This document shows, one piece after another, positions 1-6,715 of a stretch of 29,226 nt of DNA (position 1 is the first letter of the stretch; every line of letters starts with the position of its first letter). Source of the stretch: JAZDMK01 sp043800975 (GTDB taxonomy: Bacteria; Bacteroidota; Bacteroidia; Bacteroidales; JAHJDW01); assembly GCA_043800975.1 (NCBI GenBank), contig JAZDMK010000358.1, positions 1-29,226 of the forward strand. The letters are read 5' to 3'. Position numbers and translations under genes: made by a program. The notes under the pieces are model-generated. The model had not been told where the DNA came from. It ran no database searches and saw only the letters and a list, made by a program, of their open reading frames with translations.

Positions 1-86
1 ATCAGGATTAATCCAAACCTAACTTCGATCAATTTTCTTGGTTAAAGTCCCATTTATTGCATTCATACGCTGAAATCCTTATTTCA

Positions 87-116
87 TTGAAAATTCGTAA
101 TAAGTATTTATTTTTG
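87..116 (+). promoter_or_regulatory. Probable Bacteroidota-type promoter of the GWxTD gene
   Basis: A TTG at 87-89 is followed after 19 nt by TATTTTTG (109-116). This is a perfect match to the TAnnTTTG -7 element with the -33 TTG spacing known for Bacteroidota sigma factors. Transcription would start near 122-124, giving a leader of about 60 nt before the ATG at 184. The match is seen in the sequence; promoter activity is inferred. Confidence 0.5.
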
Positions 117-183
117 TAGTCCGATTCATTGCTATTCGCTGAATCTTTTGTATTTTTACGTTATTACTAAAAACCGTTGAAAA

Positions 184-1641
184 ATGAAAAAATTGTTATT
201 GTTCTGCCTGATCCTCTCCGCAGCTGGAGCGCAGGCTCAGTTCATTCAGGCGTTCCTCGCCTACTCCACGTTCAATGCACCCGAACAGGGCCCTTACATT
301 GAAACCTACGTGACTATCGATGCCAACTCGATTGTATTTGTTAAAAAAGACAATGGAAAATTTCAGGGCACTATTGAAACTACGTTTATCTTCAAACAAA
401 ACGGCATTGTGAAAGATTTCAGAAAATACAATGTCCTGAGTCCTGAAGTGGATGACACCTCTAAAACTGCATTTGCTTTTATCGATCAGCAGCGCATCCC
501 GCTGCCACAGGGCAAATACGATTTTGAGATTTCTATTGCTGACAAAAATACCAAAGCAGATCCATTTAAAACCACTGAAATTCTGAACATCGACTTCCCG
601 GCTGATAAAGCTTCTTTTTCAGGAATTGAACTGGTTGAATCGTATAAAAAATCAACTGAAAACACCACACAGTTCAGCAAAAGCGGGTACGATTTGTATC
701 CATACACTTACGATTATTTTCCACAAAAAGTCAACCGTATTACTTTCTATTCCGAATTGTATAATACAGAGAAAATAGTAGGAAAAGATCAGCCCTTCAT
801 GCTGAACACCTTCATACAGGTTGCTGAAACCAAACAAAAACTTAATGATTTTTCACGTTCAAAAAAATACACGAGTGCTCCCGTAACGGTTATTATGAGC
901 GAGTTTCAGATTGAAGCACTTCCTTCGGAAAACTACAATCTTGTCGTAGAAGCAAGAAATAAAAGCAACGAAGTAATCACCACCAATAGTTTTTATTTTC
1001 AAAGAAACAATCCGGGTGTTGCCGTTTCAGTGTACGATATTTCTGCAATTGATATCGGCCAATCGTTTGTGGGGAATTTTAAAAACGCTGATTCCTTGTA
1101 TGAACATATTCAATCGATGTGGCCACTTGGTACCGAACAGGAAAGAAACGTAATTGATAATATTAAAAATGACAACGTAAAATTCATGCAGCAGTTCTTC
1201 CATCGCTTCTGGACTTTACGCAGCCCGAATGCACCCCAAAAAGCATGGAGCGAATATTACACACAGGTTCAGAAAGTGAATAAAACCTATTCTACCAAAA
1301 TCAAAAAAGGATATGCTACTGATCGCGGGCGTGTTTATCTTCAATACGGTCCGCCCAATACTATCAATTCACAACCGAATGAGCCCAGCGCTTATCCCTA
1401 TGAAATCTGGCATTATTACTCTTTAGAGAACCAGAGCAACCGCAAATTTGTATTCTACAATACGGATCTTTCTTCTAACGAATACGCTTTGTTGCATAGC
1501 GATGCCAAAGGTGAAGTGTATGAGCCACGTTGGGAAAACATACTTCATGGCCGGAATCAGCCTTTCAAAATTGATGGAAACAACAATCCACAGGATCAGT
1601 ACGGATCACGCTCCAATACTTTCTTTAAAAATCCTTACTGA
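184..1641 (+). CDS. GWxTD domain-containing secreted protein
   Basis: The 485-residue product starts with a typical Sec signal peptide: MKK, a hydrophobic stretch, and a likely cleavage after AQA at about residue 18. It is therefore probably periplasmic or exported. The middle (about 20-280) is beta-rich with no motif I can name. The C-terminal part (about 300-410) matches the GWxTD domain, a domain of unknown function common in Bacteroidota and Acidobacteriota. The signature here reads GYATD (376-380), followed by RGRVYLQYGPP, so the Trp is replaced by Tyr. The family is uncharacterised and I assign no reaction. A glycosyltransferase gene follows 54 nt downstream on the same strand, so the two may be co-transcribed. 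The family assignment is fairly secure; the function is unknown. Confidence 0.85.
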   Translation: MKKLLLFCLILSAAGAQAQFIQAFLAYSTFNAPEQGPYIETYVTIDANSIVFVKKDNGKFQGTIETTFIFKQNGIVKDFRKYNVLSPEVDDTSKTAFAFIDQQRIPLPQGKYDFEISIADKNTKADPFKTTEILNIDFPADKASFSGIELVESYKKSTENTTQFSKSGYDLYPYTYDYFPQKVNRITFYSELYNTEKIVGKDQPFMLNTFIQVAETKQKLNDFSRSKKYTSAPVTVIMSEFQIEALPSENYNLVVEARNKSNEVITTNSFYFQRNNPGVAVSVYDISAIDIGQSFVGNFKNADSLYEHIQSMWPLGTEQERNVIDNIKNDNVKFMQQFFHRFWTLRSPNAPQKAWSEYYTQVQKVNKTYSTKIKKGYATDRGRVYLQYGPPNTINSQPNEPSAYPYEIWHYYSLENQSNRKFVFYNTDLSSNEYALLHSDAKGEVYEPRWENILHGRNQPFKIDGNNNPQDQYGSRSNTFFKNPY

Positions 1642-1695
1642 GGAAGATTTTTTTTAACATGATATTTTTCTTTACTTTGCATCAGAATCCCCGCA

Positions 1696-2718
1696 ATGTC
1701 TGATGTACGTATAGCTATTGTTATCCTGAACTGGAACGGAAAGCATTTCCTGGAACGCTTTCTCCCTTCTGTAATGCAACATAGCACAGGGGCGGCTGTT
1801 TATGTTGCCGACAATGCTTCTACCGATGATTCTATCGCATTTCTTACTGAGAAATATTCGTCCGTCAAACAAATTTTACTGGACAAAAATTACGGCTTTG
1901 CCGGCGGATACAACAAAGCACTTGCGCAGGTTGATGCCGATTATTTTGTTTTATTGAACTCCGATATTGAAGTTACTGATGGATGGATTAATCCGGTCAT
2001 TCAGTTAATGGAAAAAGATAAAACCATTGGTGCATGTCAGCCAAAATTATTATCCTGTACCGAACGGGATACGTTTGAATACGCCGGTGCTGCAGGAGGT
2101 TTCATTGATCGTTACGGCTATCCTTTCTGTAAAGGAAGAATTTTTCAAAGCCTCGAAAAAGATCAAAATCAGTTCGACTCTACTTATGAAGTTTTCTGGG
2201 CCACTGGCGCCTGCTTGTTTGTAAGAGCCTCTCTCTATAAAGAACTGGGCGGCCTGGATGACGATTTCTTCGCACACATGGAAGAAATTGATTTCTGCTG
2301 GCGCTTAAAAATTAAAGGATACAAAATAATGTATTGCCCGGAATCTACCGTCTATCACGTGGGTGGCGGCACACTACATAAAAGCAATCCCCGGAAAACA
2401 TTTCTGAATTTTCGAAATAATTTCTATCTGCTCTACAAAAACCTTCCCGGCAAACGTTTGTTTCCTGTCTTCGCGGCCAGATTATTCCTTGATGGCATAG
2501 CCGGCTTCAAATTTCTTTTAGACGGCGGTTTCCGCGATTGCTTTGCTGTTGTTAAAGCACATTTTGCTTTTTATGGTGCGATTGGTAAGCTCAGAAAAAA
2601 ACGCAGACAAATCAATCCGCATCCTGTAAGCCGCATTTATAAACGCAATCTAGTGTTTGAATATTTCTTGCGGAAGAAGAAGAAATTTTCAGAACTCGAT
2701 ACCGAGAAGTTTTCTTGA
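1696..2718 (+). CDS. Family 2 glycosyltransferase (rhamnosyltransferase-like)
   Basis: The 340-residue protein has a GT-A fold N-terminus. IAIVILNWNG (6-15) is the typical GT2 start, VADNASTDDS (about 37-46) is the nucleotide-sugar region, and LLNSDIE holds the metal-binding Asp. A later HMEEIDFCWRLK segment carries the acidic catalytic-base region. This layout is typical of WbbL/RfbF-like rhamnosyl- and related transferases, but the donor sugar cannot be read from sequence. It is cytosolic or membrane-associated, with a basic C-terminal tail. The ATG follows the GWxTD gene by 54 nt and no strong Shine-Dalgarno is visible. It lies more than 13 kb from the polysaccharide operon at the right end, so it probably serves another glycan. 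Confidence 0.85.
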   Translation: MSDVRIAIVILNWNGKHFLERFLPSVMQHSTGAAVYVADNASTDDSIAFLTEKYSSVKQILLDKNYGFAGGYNKALAQVDADYFVLLNSDIEVTDGWINPVIQLMEKDKTIGACQPKLLSCTERDTFEYAGAAGGFIDRYGYPFCKGRIFQSLEKDQNQFDSTYEVFWATGACLFVRASLYKELGGLDDDFFAHMEEIDFCWRLKIKGYKIMYCPESTVYHVGGGTLHKSNPRKTFLNFRNNFYLLYKNLPGKRLFPVFAARLFLDGIAGFKFLLDGGFRDCFAVVKAHFAFYGAIGKLRKKRRQINPHPVSRIYKRNLVFEYFLRKKKKFSELDTEKFS

Positions 2719-2876
2719 TAATATTCAAAAGTCCGAAAAAGTAGTAGTGGCAGTTGAAGTAGCAGCGGATTTTCGCTTTTGAGCATTACCCCTTCTTCCA
2801 TATTTTTCCTGCTCTTTCAGTGCCTCCCTGGCTGCATAGAGGGATGTGTTTCGTTGGTAAAAGATTTTGGTGGAAC

Positions 2877-2892
2877 TTGGTGCCTTAGTGGC
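2877..2892 (+). repeat. Short fragment of the TG-rich intergenic repeat family
   Basis: TTGGTGCCTTAGTGGC lies in the 194-nt gap between the convergent GT2 and aroQ genes. It shares the CCTTAGTG and TTAGTGGC words with the element upstream of clpB (6548-6676). Nearby bases (TTTTGGTGGAA before, AAACACTAAG after) continue the same CACYAAR/YTTRGTG theme on either strand. I see no gene or clear terminator in the rest of this gap. Confidence 0.4.
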
Positions 2893-2912
2893 AAGAAAAA
2901 ACACTAAGTACT

Positions 2913-3335
2913 TCAATTAATTTCAACAAAAGCTTCCACCGCCAGACGGTAGGAATCAAGCCCCATTCCCATGATGGCACCCTTGCACACAGGAGAAAGT
3001 AATGACTTATGACGATACTCTTCTCTTGAATAAATATTACTGATGTGAACTTCAATCACGGATGTTTTAATCGCGGCAACGGCATCTGCAATAGCAACAG
3101 AAGTATGTGTGTATCCACCGGCATTCAGAATAATTCCATCGAATGAAAAACCAACATCCTGAAGTTTGTTGATGATTTCACCCTCAACATTAGATTGAAA
3201 ATATTCAATATGTAGGGTAGAATATTTTGATTTCAATTCATTGAAATAGTCATCAAACGAAATATTGCCATACACTTCCGGCTCACGCTTTCCAAGCAGG
3301 TTGAGATTTGGGCCGTTGATGATTATTATCTTCAA
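2913..3335 (-). CDS. aroQ: Type II 3-dehydroquinate dehydratase
   Basis: This enzyme dehydrates 3-dehydroquinate to 3-dehydroshikimate in the cytosolic shikimate pathway; type II enzymes are dodecamers. Diagnostic motifs are KIIIINGPNLNLLGKREPEV near the N-terminus, an FQSNVEGEI segment, LNAGGYTHTS (substrate binding), and VIEVHISNIYSREEYRHKS with the catalytic His and an Arg. The family is usually 140-150 residues long. The reading frame is open back to an ATG at 3404, but that would add 23 non-family residues and overlap the upstream gene by 58 nt. I chose the TTG at 3335, which gives 140 residues beginning (M)KIIIING, 11 nt after the upstream stop codon. An ATT at 3341 lies 10 nt after an AGGAG (3356-3352) and is an alternative. 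It is probably translationally coupled to the lipoprotein-like gene upstream. Confidence 0.9.
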   Translation of the reverse strand: MKIIIINGPNLNLLGKREPEVYGNISFDDYFNELKSKYSTLHIEYFQSNVEGEIINKLQDVGFSFDGIILNAGGYTHTSVAIADAVAAIKTSVIEVHISNIYSREEYRHKSLLSPVCKGAIMGMGLDSYRLAVEAFVEIN

Positions 3336-3346
3336 TTCAATTTTAT

Positions 3347-4036
3347 TTAAGCTCCTAAAACAGCAAATACAACAAAGAAAATCAGTAGTAACAATGTTGC
3401 ACAAATCAACCCGAATATGGCAAAAAAGTTATTGATTGCACTGTGGTTAGAATTATTTCTTGCAAAGAAAACTATAAAAGAAATAATTGCTAACAGCACC
3501 AATAAAGGCACCAAAGCAATCAGTCCCGAAGCCATTGTTTGCATAACAATGAATACTATTGAAAAAATCCCAGAGAAAAAACAAATTACTGCCCATGGAT
3601 CAATATCTCCTGAACTGGGATTAGATGGAACTAGCCTGTGAAATGATTTCCCTGTATTTAAAGCCAGCGCAAATGAAAGCGGCTTTCCTTTCCCCATTTT
3701 TTTTGTTGGCTTGGATGCGCCTTTCTTAACCTTTGATTTTACAGCAGGCTCAGAACGAAACATCGGTTCCGTTAAAAGTGAAAAGTCAGGAATGATCAAT
3801 GCAGGATGAACACAAATGGTTTTTGAAGGTACTGATACAACCGTTGAATCTTTTTCTTCCTTTTCTGGAAGGCTCTTCTTTTTAGTATTTGAACCATTCC
3901 TTGCAAAATAAAAACCTTTGTTAAACTTCCGCTTCTGAAGCCAGCCGCCCGACACAACCTTATCTGTCGACAAACAGGAAGCTAGCATCGAAAGAATTAT
4001 AAATGTCGCAAACAGATATGTGATTTTTATTCTCAT
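3347..4036 (-). CDS. Lipoprotein-like membrane protein of unknown function
   Basis: I do not recognise a named family. From the ATG at 4036 the product has 229 residues. It begins with a basic N-terminus, a hydrophobic stretch and a lipobox LASC (Cys21), so lipidation is likely. LQKRKFNKGFYF (33-44) resembles a KR-x-NKG-aromatic motif I associate with Bacteroidota membrane proteins. A polar, Lys/Ser-rich linker (about 45-145) follows, then three hydrophobic segments (about 148-168, 170-190 and 204-228). A lipidated N-terminus with a C-terminal membrane bundle suggests the inner membrane. The frame is open to 4105, but the upstream part lacks a signal and would overlap the divergent tag gene. 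The gene is followed directly by aroQ. Confidence 0.7.
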   Translation of the reverse strand: MRIKITYLFATFIILSMLASCLSTDKVVSGGWLQKRKFNKGFYFARNGSNTKKKSLPEKEEKDSTVVSVPSKTICVHPALIIPDFSLLTEPMFRSEPAVKSKVKKGASKPTKKMGKGKPLSFALALNTGKSFHRLVPSNPSSGDIDPWAVICFFSGIFSIVFIVMQTMASGLIALVPLLVLLAIISFIVFFARNNSNHSAINNFFAIFGLICATLLLLIFFVVFAVLGA

Positions 4037-4047
4037 CTTTAACACTT

Positions 4048-4055
4048 CAAAGATA
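4048..4055 (-). promoter_or_regulatory. -7 element for the lipoprotein-like gene
   Basis: On the minus strand 4055-4048 reads TATCTTTG, a perfect TAnnTTTG box. Its end is only 11 nt before the chosen ATG (4036), so the transcript would have almost no leader. No clear TTG -33 element lies at the right distance. This element supports the internal start at 4036 over the longer frame. Confidence 0.4.
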
Positions 4056-4075
4056 TTCAATTTTTGTAAAATGAT

Positions 4076-4083
4076 TAAATTTG
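4076..4083 (+). promoter_or_regulatory. -7 element for tag, suggesting a leaderless mRNA
   Basis: TAAATTTG at 4076-4083 is a perfect TAnnTTTG box that ends 4 nt before the tag ATG (4088). Transcription starting 5-8 nt downstream of the box would begin at or next to the start codon. No good -33 TTG is visible at 17-21 nt upstream, so the call rests on the -7 box and its position. Confidence 0.4.
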
Positions 4084-4087
4084 ATCT

Positions 4088-4675
4088 ATGAAAGCGGCAA
4101 AACAATCAAGGTGTCCCTGGTGTGAGACCAACGAACTCCTGAAAACATACCACGATAATGAATGGGGCGTTCCTGTCACGGATGATCAGAAACTATTTGA
4201 ATTTATGGTGCTGGATGCTTTTCAGGCCGGGCTGAGCTGGCTGACTATTCTGAAAAAGCGTGAGGCCTTCCGCGATGCATTTGACAATTTTAATCCTGAA
4301 AAAATAGTCAGCTATTCGGATAAAAAAATTGAAAAGCTGATGAACGATGAAAAAATCATCCGCAACAAGCTTAAGATTGAATCCACCGTCAGCAATGCGA
4401 AAGCATATCTTGAGATGTGTGAAAAAGGCGGAAGTTTTTCTGATTTTATCTGGCAGTTTACCAAACACAAAACCATCACCAACAAATGGAAACTGCAATC
4501 GGAAATCCCTGCCAGTACAGTTGAATCAGATGTGATGAGCAAAGCACTGAAAAAAGCAGGCTTTCGTTTTGTAGGCTCAACCATATGCTACGCATTCATG
4601 CAAGCAGCCGGCCTGGTGAATGATCACATCACTTCCTGTTATCGCTATCAGGAAATTAAAAAGCTTGCGCGCTGA
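4088..4675 (+). CDS. tag: DNA-3-methyladenine glycosylase I
   Basis: This cytosolic base-excision repair enzyme removes 3-methyladenine from alkylated DNA. The 195 residues match the Tag family along the whole length. RCPWC (8-12) and YHDNEWG (21-27) open the fold, and QAGLSWLTILKKRE (46-59) is the signature. The zinc ligands are Cys9, His22, and His180/Cys184 in NDHITSC. The residue aligned with E. coli Glu38 (in LEGQQAGLSW), which contacts the adenine base, is Asp43 here (LDAFQAGLSW). The gene starts divergently from the lipoprotein-like gene. The xerD start is 2 nt after its stop, so the two are very likely co-transcribed. Confidence 0.95.
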   Translation: MKAAKQSRCPWCETNELLKTYHDNEWGVPVTDDQKLFEFMVLDAFQAGLSWLTILKKREAFRDAFDNFNPEKIVSYSDKKIEKLMNDEKIIRNKLKIESTVSNAKAYLEMCEKGGSFSDFIWQFTKHKTITNKWKLQSEIPASTVESDVMSKALKKAGFRFVGSTICYAFMQAAGLVNDHITSCYRYQEIKKLAR

Positions 4676-4677
4676 GT

Positions 4678-5586
4678 ATGGACTGGAACGCTGAGATCAA
4701 TCATTTCAAAAGTTTCCTGAGGCTGGAGAAATCCCTTTCGCATCATTCCATTGATGCCTATCTGCATGATATGCATAAGCTGACCGCATTTCTCGAAATC
4801 AAAGGTTACGTGGTTGCGCCCAAAGATATTCAGCCGGAGCAGTTGCGCGAGTTTATTACCTGGATTCATGATCTGGGGATGTCAGCCACCAGCCAGGCGC
4901 GCATCATTTCAGGTATCAAAGCATTTTATAAATATTTACTGATCGAAGATAAAATTTCTATCAGTCCGGCAGAGCTTCTTGAACCTCCGAAAACAAGCCG
5001 CAAACTTCCGGATGTGCTGCATGTGCACGAAATCGATCAGATCATTGCAGCCATTGATTTAAGCAAACCAGAAGGTTTCCGCAACAAAGTGATATTGGAA
5101 ACCATGTACAGTTGCGGCTTGCGAGTGAGCGAACTGACGAATCTTAAAATCTCGGATTTGTTTTTACACGAAGGCTATGTGCGCGTAACCGGAAAAGGAA
5201 ATAAAGAGCGAATGATTCCCATGGGCAAGGTTGCGCAGAAGCTGATTAAGCATTACATCGAGGAAGTGCGTGTGCATTCGAAACTTCAAAAAGGTGAAGA
5301 AGACATTTTGTTTCTGAACAATCGTGGCAAGCGTTTAACCCGCGTAATGATTTTCACCATTATCAAACAACTGTGTGTTAAAGCCGGCATTCACAAAAAA
5401 ATTAGTCCGCACACATTCCGTCATTCCTTTGCAACGCATCTGGTGGAAGGCGGTGCGGACCTACGCGCAGTGCAGGAAATGCTGGGACATGAATCCATAA
5501 CGACAACCGAGATTTACACGCATCTCGACAGAGAATATTTGCGCCAAACGTTGATTCAGTTTCACCCCAGGTTTGCGAAGAAATAG
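4678..5586 (+). CDS. xerD: Tyrosine recombinase XerD
   Basis: XerD with XerC resolves chromosome dimers at dif during cell division. The 302-residue length fits E. coli XerD (298). An N-terminal SAM-like core-binding domain (about 1-105) is followed by the catalytic domain. The active-site residues are visible: Arg149 (CGLRVSEL), Lys173 (TGKGNKER), His245 and Arg248 (HTFRHSFATH), His271 (LGHESI) and Tyr280 (TEIYTHLD). It starts 2 nt after tag, so translation is probably coupled. No att site, integron or phage genes are nearby, which argues for the housekeeping recombinase rather than an integrase. XerC cannot be fully excluded from sequence alone. Confidence 0.9.
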   Translation: MDWNAEINHFKSFLRLEKSLSHHSIDAYLHDMHKLTAFLEIKGYVVAPKDIQPEQLREFITWIHDLGMSATSQARIISGIKAFYKYLLIEDKISISPAELLEPPKTSRKLPDVLHVHEIDQIIAAIDLSKPEGFRNKVILETMYSCGLRVSELTNLKISDLFLHEGYVRVTGKGNKERMIPMGKVAQKLIKHYIEEVRVHSKLQKGEEDILFLNNRGKRLTRVMIFTIIKQLCVKAGIHKKISPHTFRHSFATHLVEGGADLRAVQEMLGHESITTTEIYTHLDREYLRQTLIQFHPRFAKK

Positions 5587-5631
5587 TTTTTATTTCGATT
5601 GGAATTTATGTAATATTGCATAAAATAATTC

Positions 5632-6417
5632 ATGGAAACGCAATTCGGTTTTTGTAATCTGGGGATTGTCCCTGTGCGGAAAGAGCCCAGCCATCAAAGC
5701 GAGATGGTGACGCAGCTTCTTTTCGGCGAATGCTTTTCTATTTTGGAAACGGCTTCATACTGGCTCCGTATTCACAATGCCTTCGACGATTATGAAGGCT
5801 GGATTAGTGCGTTGCAATTTCAACCCATCAGCGGTGAAACCTTTGATAAAATGATCCGCACACATCCCGAATCGGCTGCCGATATGCTTCAACTGGTTTT
5901 CATCAATGATGAAGAGTCGTATCTGCCGGTAGTTTTGGGCAGCAGCCTCCCCTATATCGCGGGCAATTCATTCTACGTTGAAAATATTAAATACACATAC
6001 GAAGGAAATATCATCAAACCTGAAAAGCCTTTACGACGTGAAACCATTACGGATATTGCTTATCTGTATTTAAATGCACCGTACCTCTGGGGCGGGCGTT
6101 CTCCCTTGGGTATCGACTGTTCCGGCTTTGTGCAGATGGTGTATAAAATATGTGGCAAGCCGCTTCCCCGCGATGCACATCAGCAGGCCAACCTTGGTGA
6201 AACATTGAATCTACTGGAAGAAGCCCTGCCCGGTGATCTCGCGTTTTTTGATAATGAAGAAGGACATATTATTCATACCGGAATTATTCTTGCCGGTGGT
6301 AAAATCATTCACTCCTCCGGCTCAGTGCGTATCGATGCGATTGATCACAACGGCATTTTCAGTTACCGCAGCAGAAAATACACACATCGTCTTCGTTTGC
6401 TGAAACGCATTATCTGA
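5632..6417 (+). CDS. SH3-NlpC/P60 peptidase (cell-wall peptide hydrolase, YkfC-like)
   Basis: The 261-residue protein has N-terminal SH3-like repeats (about 1-70 and 75-130) and a C-terminal NlpC/P60 cysteine peptidase domain (about 135-261). The catalytic triad is visible: Cys163 in GIDCSGFVQMVY, His215 in HIIHTGI and His227 in KIIHSSG. Relatives cleave gamma-D-glutamyl bonds in muropeptides (dipeptidyl-peptidase VI/YkfC type). There is no signal peptide, so it probably acts in the cytosol on recycled wall peptides. That matches DPP VI-type enzymes better than secreted autolysins. It begins 45 nt after xerD and may be read from the same transcript. The family is secure; the exact substrate is inferred. 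Confidence 0.85.
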   Translation: METQFGFCNLGIVPVRKEPSHQSEMVTQLLFGECFSILETASYWLRIHNAFDDYEGWISALQFQPISGETFDKMIRTHPESAADMLQLVFINDEESYLPVVLGSSLPYIAGNSFYVENIKYTYEGNIIKPEKPLRRETITDIAYLYLNAPYLWGGRSPLGIDCSGFVQMVYKICGKPLPRDAHQQANLGETLNLLEEALPGDLAFFDNEEGHIIHTGIILAGGKIIHSSGSVRIDAIDHNGIFSYRSRKYTHRLRLLKRII

Positions 6418-6547
6418 CGATCCGTCACCCAATTTCATTTTACGCTGCCAGCCTGTCGTTGAAAGAATTTTTTCTGTGTCATTTTTTCTTGAAAATTGCC
6501 GTTTATTTATGTGGCAAATTATTTGAGAAACCCTCACGCATTTTTTT

Positions 6548-6676
6548 GTGAACCTTAGTTTTTTTGTGTCTTAGTGGCATAATTAAACGCCACCAAATCA
6601 CCAAAACACCAAATCCACACGAAAGAAACCAGAGATAAATGTTTAGTGAACCTTAGTGCCTTTGTGTATTTGAGGT
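6548..6676 (+). repeat. Composite TG-rich intergenic repeat element upstream of clpB
   Basis: In the 298-nt gap before clpB, two 31-nt direct copies (6548-6578 and 6646-6676) begin with GTGAACCTTAGT and agree at 24 of 31 positions. Between them lie three perfect tandem octamers CACCAAA(T/A) (6591-6614). These read as the inverted form of the same TTTGGTG/TTAGTG theme. GTGGC (6574-6578) and GCCAC (6589-6593) could pair around a 10-nt loop. A related piece lies at 2877-2892. The rest of the gap shows no gene. A clpB promoter should be here, but I see no convincing -7 box. Confidence 0.6.
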
Positions 6677-6715
6677 AAAAAAAGCAAACCAATTTTATTT
6701 AAAAAGTAAAATACA

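Noticed and set aside
1..183. Possible small gene in the first 183 bases
   Set aside because: No reading frame with a plausible start is visible; the stretch is explained by the promoter and leader of the GWxTD gene.
1632..1653. Possible terminator at the end of the GWxTD gene (TCCT/AGGA then a T-run)
   Set aside because: The stem has only four pairs and overlaps the stop codon; stability is too low to support a call.
2725..2916. Small minus-strand reading frame in the GT2-aroQ gap
   Set aside because: Part of it is a translation of the TG-rich repeat, the rest is low complexity, and it shows no family features.
4678..5586. XerD as a phage or island integrase
   Set aside because: Its length, full housekeeping motif set, linkage to tag and absence of a tRNA, att repeat or phage genes favour the chromosomal dimer-resolution recombinase.
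6591..6614. Three tandem octamers considered as a CRISPR-like array
   Set aside because: The units are contiguous without spacers and far too short; no cas genes are nearby.
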